Positions 44,953-56,763 of a stretch of DNA of 64,000 bases are shown in pieces (positions within the stretch are counted from its first letter, which is position 1; every line of letters begins with the position of its first letter). The stretch covers positions 32,524,343 through 32,588,342 of the forward strand of contig NC_080671.1 in assembly GCF_030247195.1 (NCBI RefSeq), written 5' to 3'. A program made the translations under genes and the position numbers. This DNA comes from Topomyia yanbarensis (lineage: Eukaryota > Arthropoda > Insecta > Diptera > Culicidae). The notes beneath the pieces are model-generated. The model was not told where the DNA came from. It worked only from the letters and a program-made list of their open reading frames with translations, and did no database searches.

Positions 44953-46285
44953 AAAGTAAGTTTTGTAATAAAAATCCTTTTTAATAAGAAACTAAGTTTA
45001 GGGATTTTTTTGAATAAAGTTTTTCTTGAGATATTAAAAAGTTTTTTGATAAATTCCAAAACTACAAAACTACCAATGTAGCACAGACAGAATCCGCATA
45101 ATGCTTATATTACATTCAAGACCGCCTCTTACTGTGCAACCAAGCAAAGCGTACACGCTGTCTGCGGAGGTATCGATAGACGACAGTTTTTTTCCTTCTC
45201 GCCGCAGTGACGCACAGGGGAGTAACTGGGGTCAAATCCTGGCCAAAATTATTTGCTGCTGCTATTGCTGTCATTTTGCCTTAATATGAACTAAAAATAG
45301 ACAATAACTAGTTTCTGGAACAATTTGCCATCTATCCACCTACCAGTGCAGAGGTCCATTTTCTATATCTTTACGAATACTAGTAATCTTGAGGTGATCT
45401 TTGCGAATACATTTGTTTTTCCAGTTGCATAAACAGGTGATCGGCAGAAAGGGGAGAGGGGAAGGGACTCTTGTGCATATATTCATAGAGATACTCAAAT
45501 TAGTAAAAATTTCATTATTTTCAAATCGCTTGGAATTTATGGATCGGACAAGATCGGAAGAGTTCCAATATTTTTTGGATACCTGGAATCTTGTTTTATA
45601 ATAGTGCTTCAGGAACTTTGTCGAATTTTGCCGTATAACTTTTTTATCATTAAAGTTTGGAGTAAAATGTTTAAAAAACGTATTTTTTAAAGTTCGTGCA
45701 ATGCACAGCAACACTACCATTTTCAGTAAGTTTCAGGCTGAGGTTATACAAATGGTTGTGTTCAACTACGTTTGTAATAATATTGTCTCATTTAATACAG
45801 TCATCATCACGAGAAAGCGATATTGCTGGATATATAATGAAAATGATAAAAATGAACCTGAAAATATCACCATTTCATATCCATGCAAAAATCTTTAATA
45901 ATTTTTGACATACTCCTAATTTTGCCATGTTATACAGTGGACTTTTAGGTAGGTAAAAAATATAACGAAATAAAAAATCGAAAAAAAAATGTTTTGGTTA
46001 TTGGCCAGGAATTTGTTCTAGTTACTCCTCTGTGTGACGTGGTAATGTCGCACGTCAGTGCTCGTTGATTACCTCTCGCAGAAGAGGCGTACCCAACCCG
46101 CTGCGAACCCAGTTGGGTTGGCGTAGGTTGGATGATAACCGGGCTGATATTTTGGCGATGGGCGAGGGCTACTAGGGTCATTCGAGTACCGGTTCTAGCA
46201 TGTAGCAAGAAAAAATTTCGGGAGGGGCCCAAAAGTTTTGAAGTAAAGTACCGGTTTTCAAAACATCTGCCAGAAACGATGTTTC
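44953..46285. other. Intergenic sequence without a supported gene
   Basis: AT-rich, with a GC-richer patch at 46030-46200 open on the minus strand (GYASSARGNQRALTCDITTS) but unrecognised. Confidence 0.35.
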
Positions 46286-47911
46286 TGTAGGGGAACCCGG
46301 GGCTATTACGACAGTGGGGGTAATTCGGATCCCCTCGATTTCTCAGAAAATAGCAAAACTTTCTGACTATCGTACAACGTTCTCCTCGTCAGTAACTAGC
46401 ACCATCTGGGTGTCCAGTTAGACTATGTATCTGAACTAGTACCCAAATTAGCACTAGTTAGACACTAAATTCCAAAAAGTCACACGTCTTGCGTGAACAC
46501 TAAACCACTGGCTTATACCGAGTGATGTCTCGATAGTAAGCACAGAGGTTCTGTTTGCCGACGAGGAGAATCCGAAACACTAAAACAAAAAAACGATGTT
46601 TTAATTTTATTGTTTAGGTCCCCCTAAACATCTTCGTGAAATATTTTGTCGTTATTCGAAATATTTCTAATAGTTTTAGTTAATTGAAAATTTATACACA
46701 TTTTTATTATAATATTTTTTACAGCCAAAGCTTAATTTCGAATTGCACCAAACTTCACTGGTGGTTTAACAAATGTTTAGTCTAGAAAATGTCGAAAAAA
46801 GTTTTAACAAATGTTAACTATTTCTACTATTTTTTAAACAATTTTTCAAAAAAATGCAGTTTTAAATGGTTTCTTCACGCGATATTCATACCGTTTAAGT
46901 TGTAAAATGTTGCATATATTATCAGCTTTCAATTCCAAGAAAAAAAATTTTGAGCAAGCATGAGGTTTTTAAAATAGTTGATTTTTTGTGTTACCCGGTA
47001 TGCGAAAAAAAACGCACGGGCGAAGCAGTCGCTCAATCAATCAATCAGTTTTAGGAGACCAGTTGGTGCGATTATACTTGATATATACATACTGTTTATA
47101 TTGTTTGTACATACTGTTTATTACTTCATCGTTTTCGTTTGTTGAAATAAGTTATAGTTCTGTGGTTGATAGGTCACCCGGAAAGGTGCAGTAATATTTT
47201 GCATAAAATAAAAAAAAACATAAACAATGTGCGAGGGAAACTCTTGTTGTTGATACTCATAAATTAAAATAAATGAAATTTGGATTGCAAATATGCAATC
47301 GAATTGATATTTACATATGCTAAAGAAATGGTTTTTCTCCCGCGAACAAGAACAGATCTTCAATGAAGCAATAAATAAACTATCGCATATAGAGCTAGTT
47401 TGTACTGATTATACATTATACTGTTTGTACAATTATAATAAAATGACAATGGTTTGATTAAACGAATAGTTATTCTAAAAATATTGATTCTCTATTTTGC
47501 ACTATGAAATTCACGCTTCTCAGCAAAAAAATAACATGTCCTGGAAATGCGATAACAATTGATGAAGGTAAATTAGATGGCAAATTTTCAGATGACACAG
47601 GATTTGTTACACTGGGTATTATCGATAAGACTATCGCAACGAAACCCATTCTCGAGCTTTGCATTTGTTGTGGTCAGAGTCTTGGCGAGCACCCACCGAC
47701 TCGCTCAAGCGATGTTGGTCCAAGCGTGCCGTGGCGACCAGCGACTGTTTCGCTCACGCGTTGTTTTTCGCATGCCGTGTAACACAAAAAAACAAATATT
47801 TTAAAAACCTTATGTTTGCTCAAAATTTTTTTTCTTGGAATTCAAAGCTGATAAAATATGCAACATTTTACAACTTAAACGGTATGCATATCGTGTGAAG
47901 AAACCATTTAA

Positions 47912-48969
47912 CCCATTATAACCCAGGGGTTTCAAAAAGTAAGCCAAATGCAGTGATATCTTCAATTCCACCAAAAAATGTATCAAAGATTATGGGAAAA
48001 ATAAAATCACCGCTTAAAATGGTTTTGAGAATGAAAATTTCTCGTGCAAAAAATTTCGTGCGCTTAAATAAAAACAACAAATTTTAACTATGCTATATTT
48101 CACCCTAAGGAGGAAAATTTGGTAAAAACCAAAATTTCTCACTAGGGTGAAAATTTGTTGGTAAAAACCAGTCTTTGTACAGGAGGGCACAAATCCTTAT
48201 TTCATACTATGTTGCGTTTCGGCTTCGCCTCTTCAGAAACCGACACTAACGTATTGTCGGAATAGATTAGCGCCGGCTTGACGCAAATCCCTTAAAACTA
48301 AAACACACTATGTGTTTCAATCAAACGACTGATCAAACGTGATGTCCCGTTCGAATTTTCCTCCTTAGGGTGAAATATAGCATAGTGCTTTCGCATAGGC
48401 CTGCTAAGCCAAGACAAGTTTCGGCTTCACTTGTGTCTCATCGGCATAAACAGAACTTCTGCTCGAACGGGACATCACGTTTGATCAGTCGTTTGATTGA
48501 AACACATAGTGTGTTTTAGTTTTAAGGGATTTGCGTCAAGCCGGCGCTAATCTATTCCGACAATACGTTAGTGTCGGTTTCTGAAGAGGCGAAGCCGAAA
48601 CGCAACATAGTATGAACAAATTTTAAGTTTTTTGACATATGTCTTCGGATTTTCTGATAGAAAACACTTCTTTTACATCTGTAGGGACGTTTTGTCACAT
48701 ATTGGAATTATTAGCAGGAATTCCAACAATAAAATTCAATTAAATGTATTGCTTACTTTTCAGCCGCCATTTGCCCCAACTATACACGTTTCAAAAATGT
48801 AAACAAAATTATAAAAAATGGCAGTTGTCTTTTTTCACAATGAAATATGAAGTGCAATGATCCCATTAGTGCAATAATAAAGTAGTTAGATGCCAAAATT
48901 CTGCAGTAAATACGCGTTAAACGATGGATAGTTCTGCGTATGAAATTTCATACGCTAGGATGTAATGGG
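47912..48969. mobile_element. piggyBac-like non-autonomous element in TTAA
   Basis: The ends CCCATTATAACC and GGATGTAATGGG are inverted, and TTAA flanks both sides (47908-47911 and 48970-48973). The opposite arm of the host element shows the empty site: TGCAGTTTTAAATGGTTTC, uninterrupted. CCC ends and TTAA targets are the hallmark of the piggyBac superfamily. It is 1058 bp, with no transposase frame. It holds a further insertion. Confidence 0.85.
48088..48614. mobile_element. Foldback insertion with overlapping perfect inverted repeats
   Basis: Flanked by a perfect 12-bp duplication, AACAAATTTTAA, at 48076-48087 and 48615-48626. Inside are two inverted-repeat pairs. A 154-bp pair (48201-48354 and 48463-48616) matches at every base, with a 108-bp loop. 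A 32-bp pair (48088-48119 and 48354-48385) also matches perfectly. The second 32-bp arm abuts the first 154-bp arm, so the two hairpins overlap. I know of no family with this layout. Confidence 0.8.
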
Positions 48970-50472
48970 TTAAAACAGCATTTTTTTTTTGAAAAATTGT
49001 TGTTTGAAATAGTAGAAATAGTTAACATTTGTTAAAACTTTTTTCGACATTTAAACCACCAGTGAAGTTTGGTGCAATTCGAAATTAAGCTTTGGCTGTA
49101 AAAAATATTATAATAAAACGCTTTTAATCCACCTAACAGTGTGATGAGACATTTCTTATAACTCTTATCACTCTCTTCGGATATTATATCATTTGAGAAC
49201 ATTTAGAAATTGATGCTTCGCGATGTTTTTGATAACACATACTACATGGGATAGTGGCAGGACTTAGAGAATCGCTCAAATCAGCATAGGACAACATCAG
49301 TTCTAGAAATCTCAAACCAAATCAATGGGAAAGCGAAAAAATGGCCCATAAAATAGACATACAAACGAATTATTGCTAATGCTCTGTTAATAAAATATCT
49401 AAATTCCTCAATCAATGCATTGTGGTGGGAAAACTGAATTTTCCTATATTGCACTGAGCCAAAAAAAAAATCGATTTTTTTGAATCGATTTGAAGTTTAT
49501 ACTTTACTCAAATTTCCAACGCGACTGAGAACTAAGAAATCAACGCTTTTTCTTAAAAAAACGATACTAGCAGTGACACCATTCAAAGAAAATCAACAGT
49601 GAATATTTCCAGACTTGATTTTATTTCCTATTTAAGAACTATTGCGTTTTTTACATCCTATCGAAACCCAAAACTTCATGAAGTATTTGAAATTATTAAA
49701 TTAAAATTTGTGTTTGCTATTGAAATTGACAAAATGATAGTATCGCCCCTTTGGCGATTGTTTACTTTTTCGGTCCCACCTATCAGCATTGAAGTATCGC
49801 CCTTACGTTTTTTTACAATACCAATTTTACAATTGGTGGGGGTTTGATGAAAATCGATCTTACTGTCCAAGCGGCATAATTCCGAAACCGTAATTTTTCA
49901 GGTTTTAAAATTATGCAGAATTAATTTTTCAGAAAATAGTAACAGAGTTCGTGTCTTTAGCGAATTTGTTGCGACTTTATTGTAGTCATGAATATTAACC
50001 TGAGAAAATTCACCATAAATATTTCTTGGACGATATACCGTCAAAATTATTTTATCAAATGATGCGCTGTTTAACGTTTGTAAAACTCATCGAAGATACT
50101 AAACCTCCGAAATTGGCGGTTTCAAAATGATGTTATCTTGACCTTAAATTACTGTTTTTGAACATTTGACCTATACATATAATTGGTCATACAACAAAAA
50201 TCAAATGCTCATCAAAATCGATCAGAACCTGCTAGAATAGAATGGAAATCGTCATTTTTCATAAATTTCTCTCTACATTCGGAAAGTGTTATCCTCGTTA
50301 TTAATCATATTACGTTTTCGTCTCAACTCGACGCATTCCCCAAAAAACCTGTCTTAATCCACCTAGTGGTGCAATTGTGCTTTTCTCATTTGTCCAGACT
50401 ACGCTTCCATGGCTGCTTATGTTCAATACAATGGTGGAAATGAATATTACATGTTCAGTACGATATGCACAT

Positions 50473-51364
50473 TAGAGTGGGACATAGTTATATGAAAAAA
50501 ATAAAATTTCGCTCCGAGTAACTTTTTGGGTCCCATTTAGCTCCCAGAACAACTCAGTAAATTTTTAGTTCGATCGGTGAAACTATATTTTTGCGCCCAC
50601 GGTTTAAAGTTTACATGGGATTTCGTATGGGGTAAACATCTTTTGCAAATTAATTCTTCCAAGAGTCGCCCGTTACCTCCTAAAAATAAATATATGTCTG
50701 ATTTTTATAGGGAATTTGTCAAGAAAACAAAGTCTAGAAGACTACGGAGCGATCTGATGTTTGTGGAAAATGTTATTAAGCAAAAACCGATTGATGCCCT
50801 GAATGTTAATGAAAATTTTACTTATCTTAGCATCACTGCTGCTGACGATCGAATTATATTCAAAATCTTTAATTTTCTCTTATTATGTACAAAAGTAGAC
50901 TCAATTTATCCCTCAAAACTCTGGAGAAGTGACCAAACAGTATAGATAAATGATTTAGACACATTAAGAGAAGTTCAAAACAAAATTACATATAATTGGG
51001 CAACCAACAACAGTGGTGCTAGAAAAAATAAATATTTTATCAATCGTCAGAACATCAATTGGTTTCAGCTTAATAACTTTTTTCTCAAGCGTCAGATCGT
51101 TTCGTAGTTTTCGAAACTTTGTTTCTTTGTTAAATTTCCTACAAAAGCCACATAACGGTTTATTTTTAGGAAGCAATGGGCGACTCGTGGAGGAATTATT
51201 TTGTAAAAGTTCATTTTCCCATATAAAATCCCATGTAAACTTTAAACAGTGGGCGCAAAAATATAGTTTCAGGGATCAAGCTAAGAATTTGCACAGATGT
51301 TCTAGGACCCAAATGGTACCCAAAAAGTTGCTCGGAGCTGGAATCTATTTTTTGTCCCACCCTA
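50473..51364. mobile_element. hAT-like MITE with 8-bp TSD and long inverted arms
   Basis: The ends TAGAGTGGGACA and TGTCCCACCCTA are inverted, flanked by the exact 8-bp duplication ATGCACAT (50465-50472 and 51365-51372). Long diverged arms continue inward: GCTCCGAGTAACTTTTTGGG at the left and CCCAAAAAGTTGCTCGGAGC at the right. They make similar frames on opposite strands (VIKQKPIDALNVNENF, VIKLKPIDVLTIDKIF), which are not genes. 892 bp. Another family A copy at 24.6 kb shows the uninterrupted host sequence. Confidence 0.85.
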
Positions 51365-51406
51365 ATGCACATACATACAATGGATCGACAGCCACGACCT
51401 TGAGAT

Positions 51407-51472
51407 ACTATGTGATACTGAAACATCGCTTGACCGCCGCTGGTTTCAAGCGATGTTTCAGTATTACATAGT
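51407..51472. repeat. Short hairpin, 27-bp stem
   Basis: ACTATGTGATACTGAAACAT then CGCTTGA pairs with its inverse ending ATTACATAGT, with one mismatch, around a 12-base loop (CCGCCGCTGGTT). It lies in the nested family A copy. Confidence 0.7.
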
Positions 51473-53453
51473 AAGATCCGGGAGGTCCGGGTCCTGCCGA
51501 AAATTTTCAACTTGTTAAGAAATTTTAAACCAGTTTTAATTTTAAAGTAGCAACGTCTCACTGCATACTCCCTCCGGGCCGGTATGATTGTCGATTTTTA
51601 GTGTGATTGCATAACCTTTCTATATGAGAAAGGCAAAAATGTACCAAAGTCCAAAGAAGTCAATTTTTGTCAAACATCTCAATGTTTCATGCATTTTAAA
51701 GTCATTTGGCATCAAAAATACAAATTTGATTTTGAAAATTTTTCATTTCAGTTTATATGGGAATTTGCTGTGTGATTGCACTCTTCAACTCGTAACTCCG
51801 GAACCGGAAGTCCAATCAATAAAAAATTCAATAGCAGCCGATGGGAAGGTTGTACCTTTCATTTGAGACTAACTTTGTGCAAATCGGTCCAGCCATCTCT
51901 GAGAAACAGAGGTCACATTTTTTCCACATACACACATACATACACACACAGACATTTTCCGATCTCGACGAACTCAGTCGCTTGGCATATGACACTCGGC
52001 CCTCCGGGTCGGGATTAGATTGACGAATTTTAGAGTGAATGAGAAAGGCAAAAACATTTTTAGCAAATGTTGAAAGTTATGCATTTTTTTGGTGAGCAGT
52101 TCTATGTTTCATAGACATTAAATCAATTTTAACTTCGCTTCCTATTAAATAAAGACCCTTATTACAGTACATCTCTACAAAAACGAGATCAATTTGAAAA
52201 TAAATCTGAGGATTATGATTGATTACAGAACTCTGGAATTTTCTATTGGAATGTTTTCAGGCAGAAATTTGATATTGATGCTATTAGATAACTGTGAAAT
52301 CAAGACCAAGAGATCAGTTACATATCAGGACCCCATTCCGACAATTTATCAAAAGTCCTCATGACGTTTACAACAACAGGTTATCAATGTACGGATCAGA
52401 TAATTGTTATTGTAATATTGAATTAAATCAGTCTGCATCAATAAATTTTCAACTTCAATCCAATATTTTTTTGGGTGTGTGGGGGGGGGGGGGGGTTGTA
52501 TGGTGTTAAACCCCAAAACCTTCTCTTGGCTAAGCCGTTGCTTGGAGCTATTTAGTTCGCTTTTCATTTTCCGATATGTTTCAGATCAATCCGATGATTA
52601 TAAGTTAGAAAAATTACAGTCAGAAGGTTTACAGAAATGAACATTTTTGTACTAATAAGTTATCAAGTTCCTTCCAGACAACTTGGAAGTGTTCAGTGAT
52701 TATCTCTAACGGTTGTAGATAGTAAAATTAAATACAAAATTCGTTTTATCGAAATAATGTTTAGCTTATTTCAATGGATTATTACTATATTGAACAATAA
52801 ATAGGCAACAAAGAGTAATCAACAAACAACAAGCCATAACTTTTAAAGTATTCAAAATAGATATTTGAAGTCTTCAGTATAGTTATTCGCAAAAGTAAGA
52901 GCTACAAATTTGCTGAAGACATCATTTCGATATAATCACTTCCAAGAAAATTTGTGAAAATATCTCACTCATAGGAGGATTAATCAGTAAAAGCACAATA
53001 CCGAAAGAAAGGGCATATTACCTCCATTAAATTCTCCGAAGATACTATTGACCTAAAATAAGCCGTTTCGGCGTTAATAATAGATTACATGTTTTTGGTC
53101 ATATTTCTGGCAATGGGAAATGATAAAGATCTTTCGTCCGCATTTAATGTTAAATATCTTTTTTGATAATAGTACGATTTCAACAATCTATAGCTTGTTC
53201 GAAAGGTATTCGTTGAAGCTGTCTAAAAACATAGAAATTGTTAAATTATGTTGTCGATTTCGGCAGATAATTCAAAAAAACTGCAAAAAACGCCATTTTT
53301 ACACATTCAAACATTAATATCTTGGAAACTAAACATCAGAATCAAAAACAAATTAATAGCGTTCATACTGTTTTTTAGTTCTTTCATTTAAAATTGGTTT
53401 GGATAAGATCGGTTCAGCCATTGCTGAGAAACACGAATGAGAATTTGTCCGTT

Positions 53454-53454
<1 letters not shown>

Positions 53455-53492
<38 letters not shown>
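53455..53492. repeat. CA microsatellite
   Basis: Nearly pure CA run of about 18 units near the right end of family A copy A6, followed by the usual CAGACATTGTCC. Confidence 0.9.
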
Positions 53493-53494
<2 letters not shown>

Positions 53495-54000
53495 TTGTCC
53501 CAAATCGTCGAGCTGAGTCGATTGGTATATAAGACTCGGCCCTCCGGGCCTCGGAAAAAATCTTGAAAGTTTGAGCGAATTCTATACATTTCTTTTATAA
53601 GAAATGTAAAAAGGTGTATGAATTTTCAATTAACTAAAACTATTAGAAATATTTCGAATAACGACAAAATATGTCACGAAGGTGTTTGGGGGTACCTAAG
53701 CAATAAAATTAAAACATGTTTTGCAAAATTCACCACTTTGTGAAAAATGGAGGGTGCACTTCAGAAATTTGTACTCACAGCAAAGAAAATACATGGGCCG
53801 CCAAACGACAGCTTTGACATACCAGATTAAGTTTTTGTAAGGCAATTTCTTTTTGCTTCTTAAGGAGTGTCTCTTATAAATATTTCATAGGTAAACATAA
53901 TTCCATTGTAAAAAAATTAAAGAAAAATGACGGTCTGAATTGCCCCGTAGGGAGGTTCGAATTACCTCTACATTGTAAAAGGATGAAAAAACGTAGAGGT

Positions 54001-54557
54001 TTGCAAATCGTCGCCTAACGCTACCATTGAGTGGTGTAAATGAAAATTTTATGGCACCAAAATGTAGCTGAGGTTTCAAACTAACAATTAGAACTTTTAA
54101 CCGGTAACTTTTTTCACATCTATCCACCTAAAAGGGCGATTTGCTATACACTGAAATCTTTGGTATGTGATTTTTCGTAGATTTTCCAAGTTGTGCGACT
54201 TTATATGTGGATCCATGTTTCAATATATGCCCCTAACATATACTGGGAAGACAGTATTGTTTGCTGTCCCCAGCTTGTATTGTTTCCGTTCTGGTAGCAG
54301 ACTACATCTGGAGGTGGATGATTCAACAATCTTCTGTAGATAAAAATTAGGTTATGTTCAAACGACTGGGATGATGAGATTTTGTTATTTGAAAACGGCT
54401 GTCTCAGTCTTTTAGAGCAAAACGAGGGTTGTTTACTACCCGACGCTTCGTCCTTGTGGTATTGGCCTTTTCCAAGGGAAACTATTTATTTAAAAGAGAT
54501 CGTTAACAAAAAATATACATTTTGGAAAACATTGCAAACTCACTATAAGTCTATCGT
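54001..54557. other. No gene recognised
   Basis: Unassigned AT-rich sequence between the broken inverted-repeat element and family A copy A8. Confidence 0.35.
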
Positions 54558-55665
54558 TTTGCCTTTCTCATATAGAAAGGTTATGCAATCACTCTGAAAA
54601 ACGTCAACCTAATCCCGGCCCGGAGGGCCGAGTGTCATATCCCATTCGACTCAGTTCGTCGAGATCGGTAAAAGTCTGTATGTGTGTGTGTGTATGTGTG
54701 TATGTATGTGTGTGTATGTGTGTGTGTGTATGTATGTGCGTATGTGTCAAATAATGTCACTCATTTTTCTCAGAGATGGCTGGACCGATTTGCCCAAACT
54801 TAGTCTCAAATGAAAGCTGCAACCTTCCCATCGGCTGCTATTGAATTTTGGATCGATCGGAATTCTGGTTCCGGAATTACGGGTTTCAGAGTGCGGCCAC
54901 ACAGAAATTTCTCATATAAACTATAGGAAAAATTAAAAATAGAATTTTTATTTTTGATGTTAAATGTGTTCAAGGTGCATGAAACGTCGAGATTTGATGC
55001 AAACTCGAAAAAAAATTTGACGACGATTCACTTTTTTGGTTTTTGGCACATTTTTGCCTTTCTCATATAGAAAGGTTATGCAATCACTCTGAAAAACGTC
55101 AACCTAATCCCGGCCAAATTTTTTTTTCGACTCTCATAAGGTTTCTGGATTTTAACAGGGGCGTAGTTGATTGTTTACGGAGAGGGGTTATACCCCTCCC
55201 CCCTCTACTGCTCACTTCCCTCCTTTAAAAATCTCCTTAAATCCCCCCTCAGACCACCACCCCATCCAGCCCTCATACCCCTCCCTTTCAACCCCATCAT
55301 CTTTAAACCACCACTATATCACAAAGCATACCAATTTAAGCTGGGGAGTCGTTCGTTCATGGGACTTTCGCCCTCCTCACATACCCACCCCCGCATGACA
55401 AAATGAGTTAGCAAGCAGATAACATTGATCTAATGCTGATTAGGCTAATGGAGTATATTTTTTTGTTTCAAGTGTTTCACCGTCAACACGTAGCTCATCA
55501 AGTTCGTGGCTGGCATGCCATTGTGTATAAGTGCAAAGTGTACTAAGAATGTAATGGACATTTCCACAATTATGTTGAACATAAAAAGCCTCCGTGCCAT
55601 AGTTTAGACAAATGAGAAATGCACAATTGCACAGCTAGGTGGATTCAAACAGGTTTTTTGTTTGA
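54558..55665 (-). mobile_element. Family A repeat, copy A8 (inverted partner of A2)
   Basis: Starts GCCTTTCTCATATAGAAAGG and ends ACAGCTAGGTGGATTCAAAC then AGG. It matches copy A2 (24593-25690) along its length in opposite orientation, including the duplicated end segment (54558 and 55056, spacing about 498; A2 spacing 496) and the C-rich tract at 55185-55310. TG microsatellite at 54675-54740. Confidence 0.7.
54675..54740. repeat. TG/TATG microsatellite
   Basis: GTGTGT and GTATGT units inside family A copy A8. Confidence 0.85.
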
Positions 55666-56601
55666 ATGTCGCTGTCCGACGAGACGGTGTCTAGGAACTA
55701 TTTCTTCATGCATGAATAAATATTGTATGCAAAATATAGGCTGAATTTACATTGGATAAAGATGGATGTCACTACTGCACTAATATAACGATTGTTTTGA
55801 AAACCTATTTTAATCGATACTATTTTGGCCCAAGGTCGAGAAATGAGCTTTTGTTGTTACAGTGCACAGTGGTCCGAATTCACAATTTAGGAGGACAAAA
55901 ATGTTTGTGGCTAAACCTTTTATTTTAGAGACACGATGTCTTTAGGACAAATAATCGGTATCGAATAGGCTATCTCCAGATGTAGATGGTATTAGGGTGA
56001 CTTTTATCGTTAGGGTGCTTCAAAAGTTATTTTATGAATGTGAGGAGATAGAATATTTCAACATTGTAGAGAAACTTATACCAAGCAACTTTGCCGAAGA
56101 CGTCACAGTTGTATCTCCAAAGGTTTTTATTTTATAGCTATTTTAATTGAGCAACTTAGGGTGTCCCTAACAAAATCAGATTTTTTGGCTCTAACTTTCT
56201 TATTTTTTATTTCTCATAAACGGTGTCTTTAGACAACTTATAAAGCTCATTTGAGACAATTTTTTTGATAATAGATGAATTCAGATATCACTTTGAGAAC
56301 CGAAGTTATGAGCAATATTGAATAAAAAATAGGCCATTTTACAATATTTATATCCAAAATTGGGGCAAACAAAAATAATTTCTTCTTCTTGCATTTCAAA
56401 GAAAATACTTTCAAGCATGTTTGGAAAAAAATTGCGAAGGTGATATTTCTGAAAAAAATTTAAATGGAGTTTGAAAATTGTGATTTTACTGTAAAATGCT
56501 CACATAGAGTCAAAATTTCTCAAATGGGCCACCCAAATTAGGTGATATCGCAATTTCGATGGAAGATCCAATTTTTTGGAAGAATGTGGCATTTTTTTTT
56601 T
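55666..56601. other. Intergenic, no gene recognised
   Basis: AT-rich with many TTTTT and AAAAAT runs; no open frame of note. Confidence 0.4.
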
Positions 56602-56763
56602 AAATTTCGATTGTAGAGGTTTTAACCTTAAGGTCATTCGCCTATTCGGGTAAGAAAAATCTCTTATGAAAAATTTCTAACCCTATGTGCGGGGTCGGGA
56701 CTCGAACCCAGGTGCGCTACGTACAAGGTAATCGATTCACCAACTACGCTATGCCCGTCCCCA
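56602..56763 (-). mobile_element. tRNA-derived SINE, Feilai-like, copy 3
   Basis: Reverse-strand copy, with GGACTCGAACC (inverse B box) at 56698-56708 and CCAACTACGCTA (inverse A box) at 56741-56752, and the tail AAATTTCGATTGTAGAGG at its left. Target duplication not clear. Confidence 0.85.

Larger units (their letters stand above)
50342..52056 (+). mobile_element. Family A repeat, nested copy A7
   Basis: Starts AAAAAACCTGTCTTAATCCA then CCTAGTGGTGCAATTGTGC and ends GAATGAGAAAGGCAAAAAC. It lies within the longer copy and is itself interrupted by a hAT-like element. Near its end are AACTCCGGAACCGGAAGTCC, GCAGCCGATGGGAAGGTTG and GGCCCTCCGGG. Confidence 0.65.
49120..53607 (+). mobile_element. 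Family A repeat, long copy A6
   Basis: Starts CTTTTAATCCACCTAACAGT and ends TTTCTTTTATAAGAAATGTA then AAAAG. The flanks join into the arm of the larger inverted-repeat element (ATTATAATAAAA then TGTATGAATTTTCAATT), as in its left arm. About 4.5 kb, without coding capacity. It contains a second, younger family A copy at 50342-52056 and a CA repeat near its right end. Confidence 0.65.
46286..54000. mobile_element. Large inverted-repeat DNA element, broken by nested insertions
   Basis: The left arm (about 46586-47033) has its inverse at 47745-47907, 48974-49118 and 53608-53715. The three right-hand pieces become one continuous arm once the insertions at 47912-48969 and 49120-53607 are removed. 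Matching words include CTATTAGAAATATTTCGAAT inverted to TTCGAAATATTTCTAATAG, and CCACCAGTGAAGTTTGGTGC inverted to GCACCAAACTTCACTGGTGG. Outer limits are uncertain: GGGGGTAATTCGG near 46308 may pair with CGAATTACCTC near 53960. No transposase seen. Confidence 0.6.

Noticed and set aside
50577..51176. Related 122- and 70-residue frames on opposite strands
   Set aside because: They arise from the inverted arms of a hAT-like MITE; similarity reflects the arms, not a gene pair.
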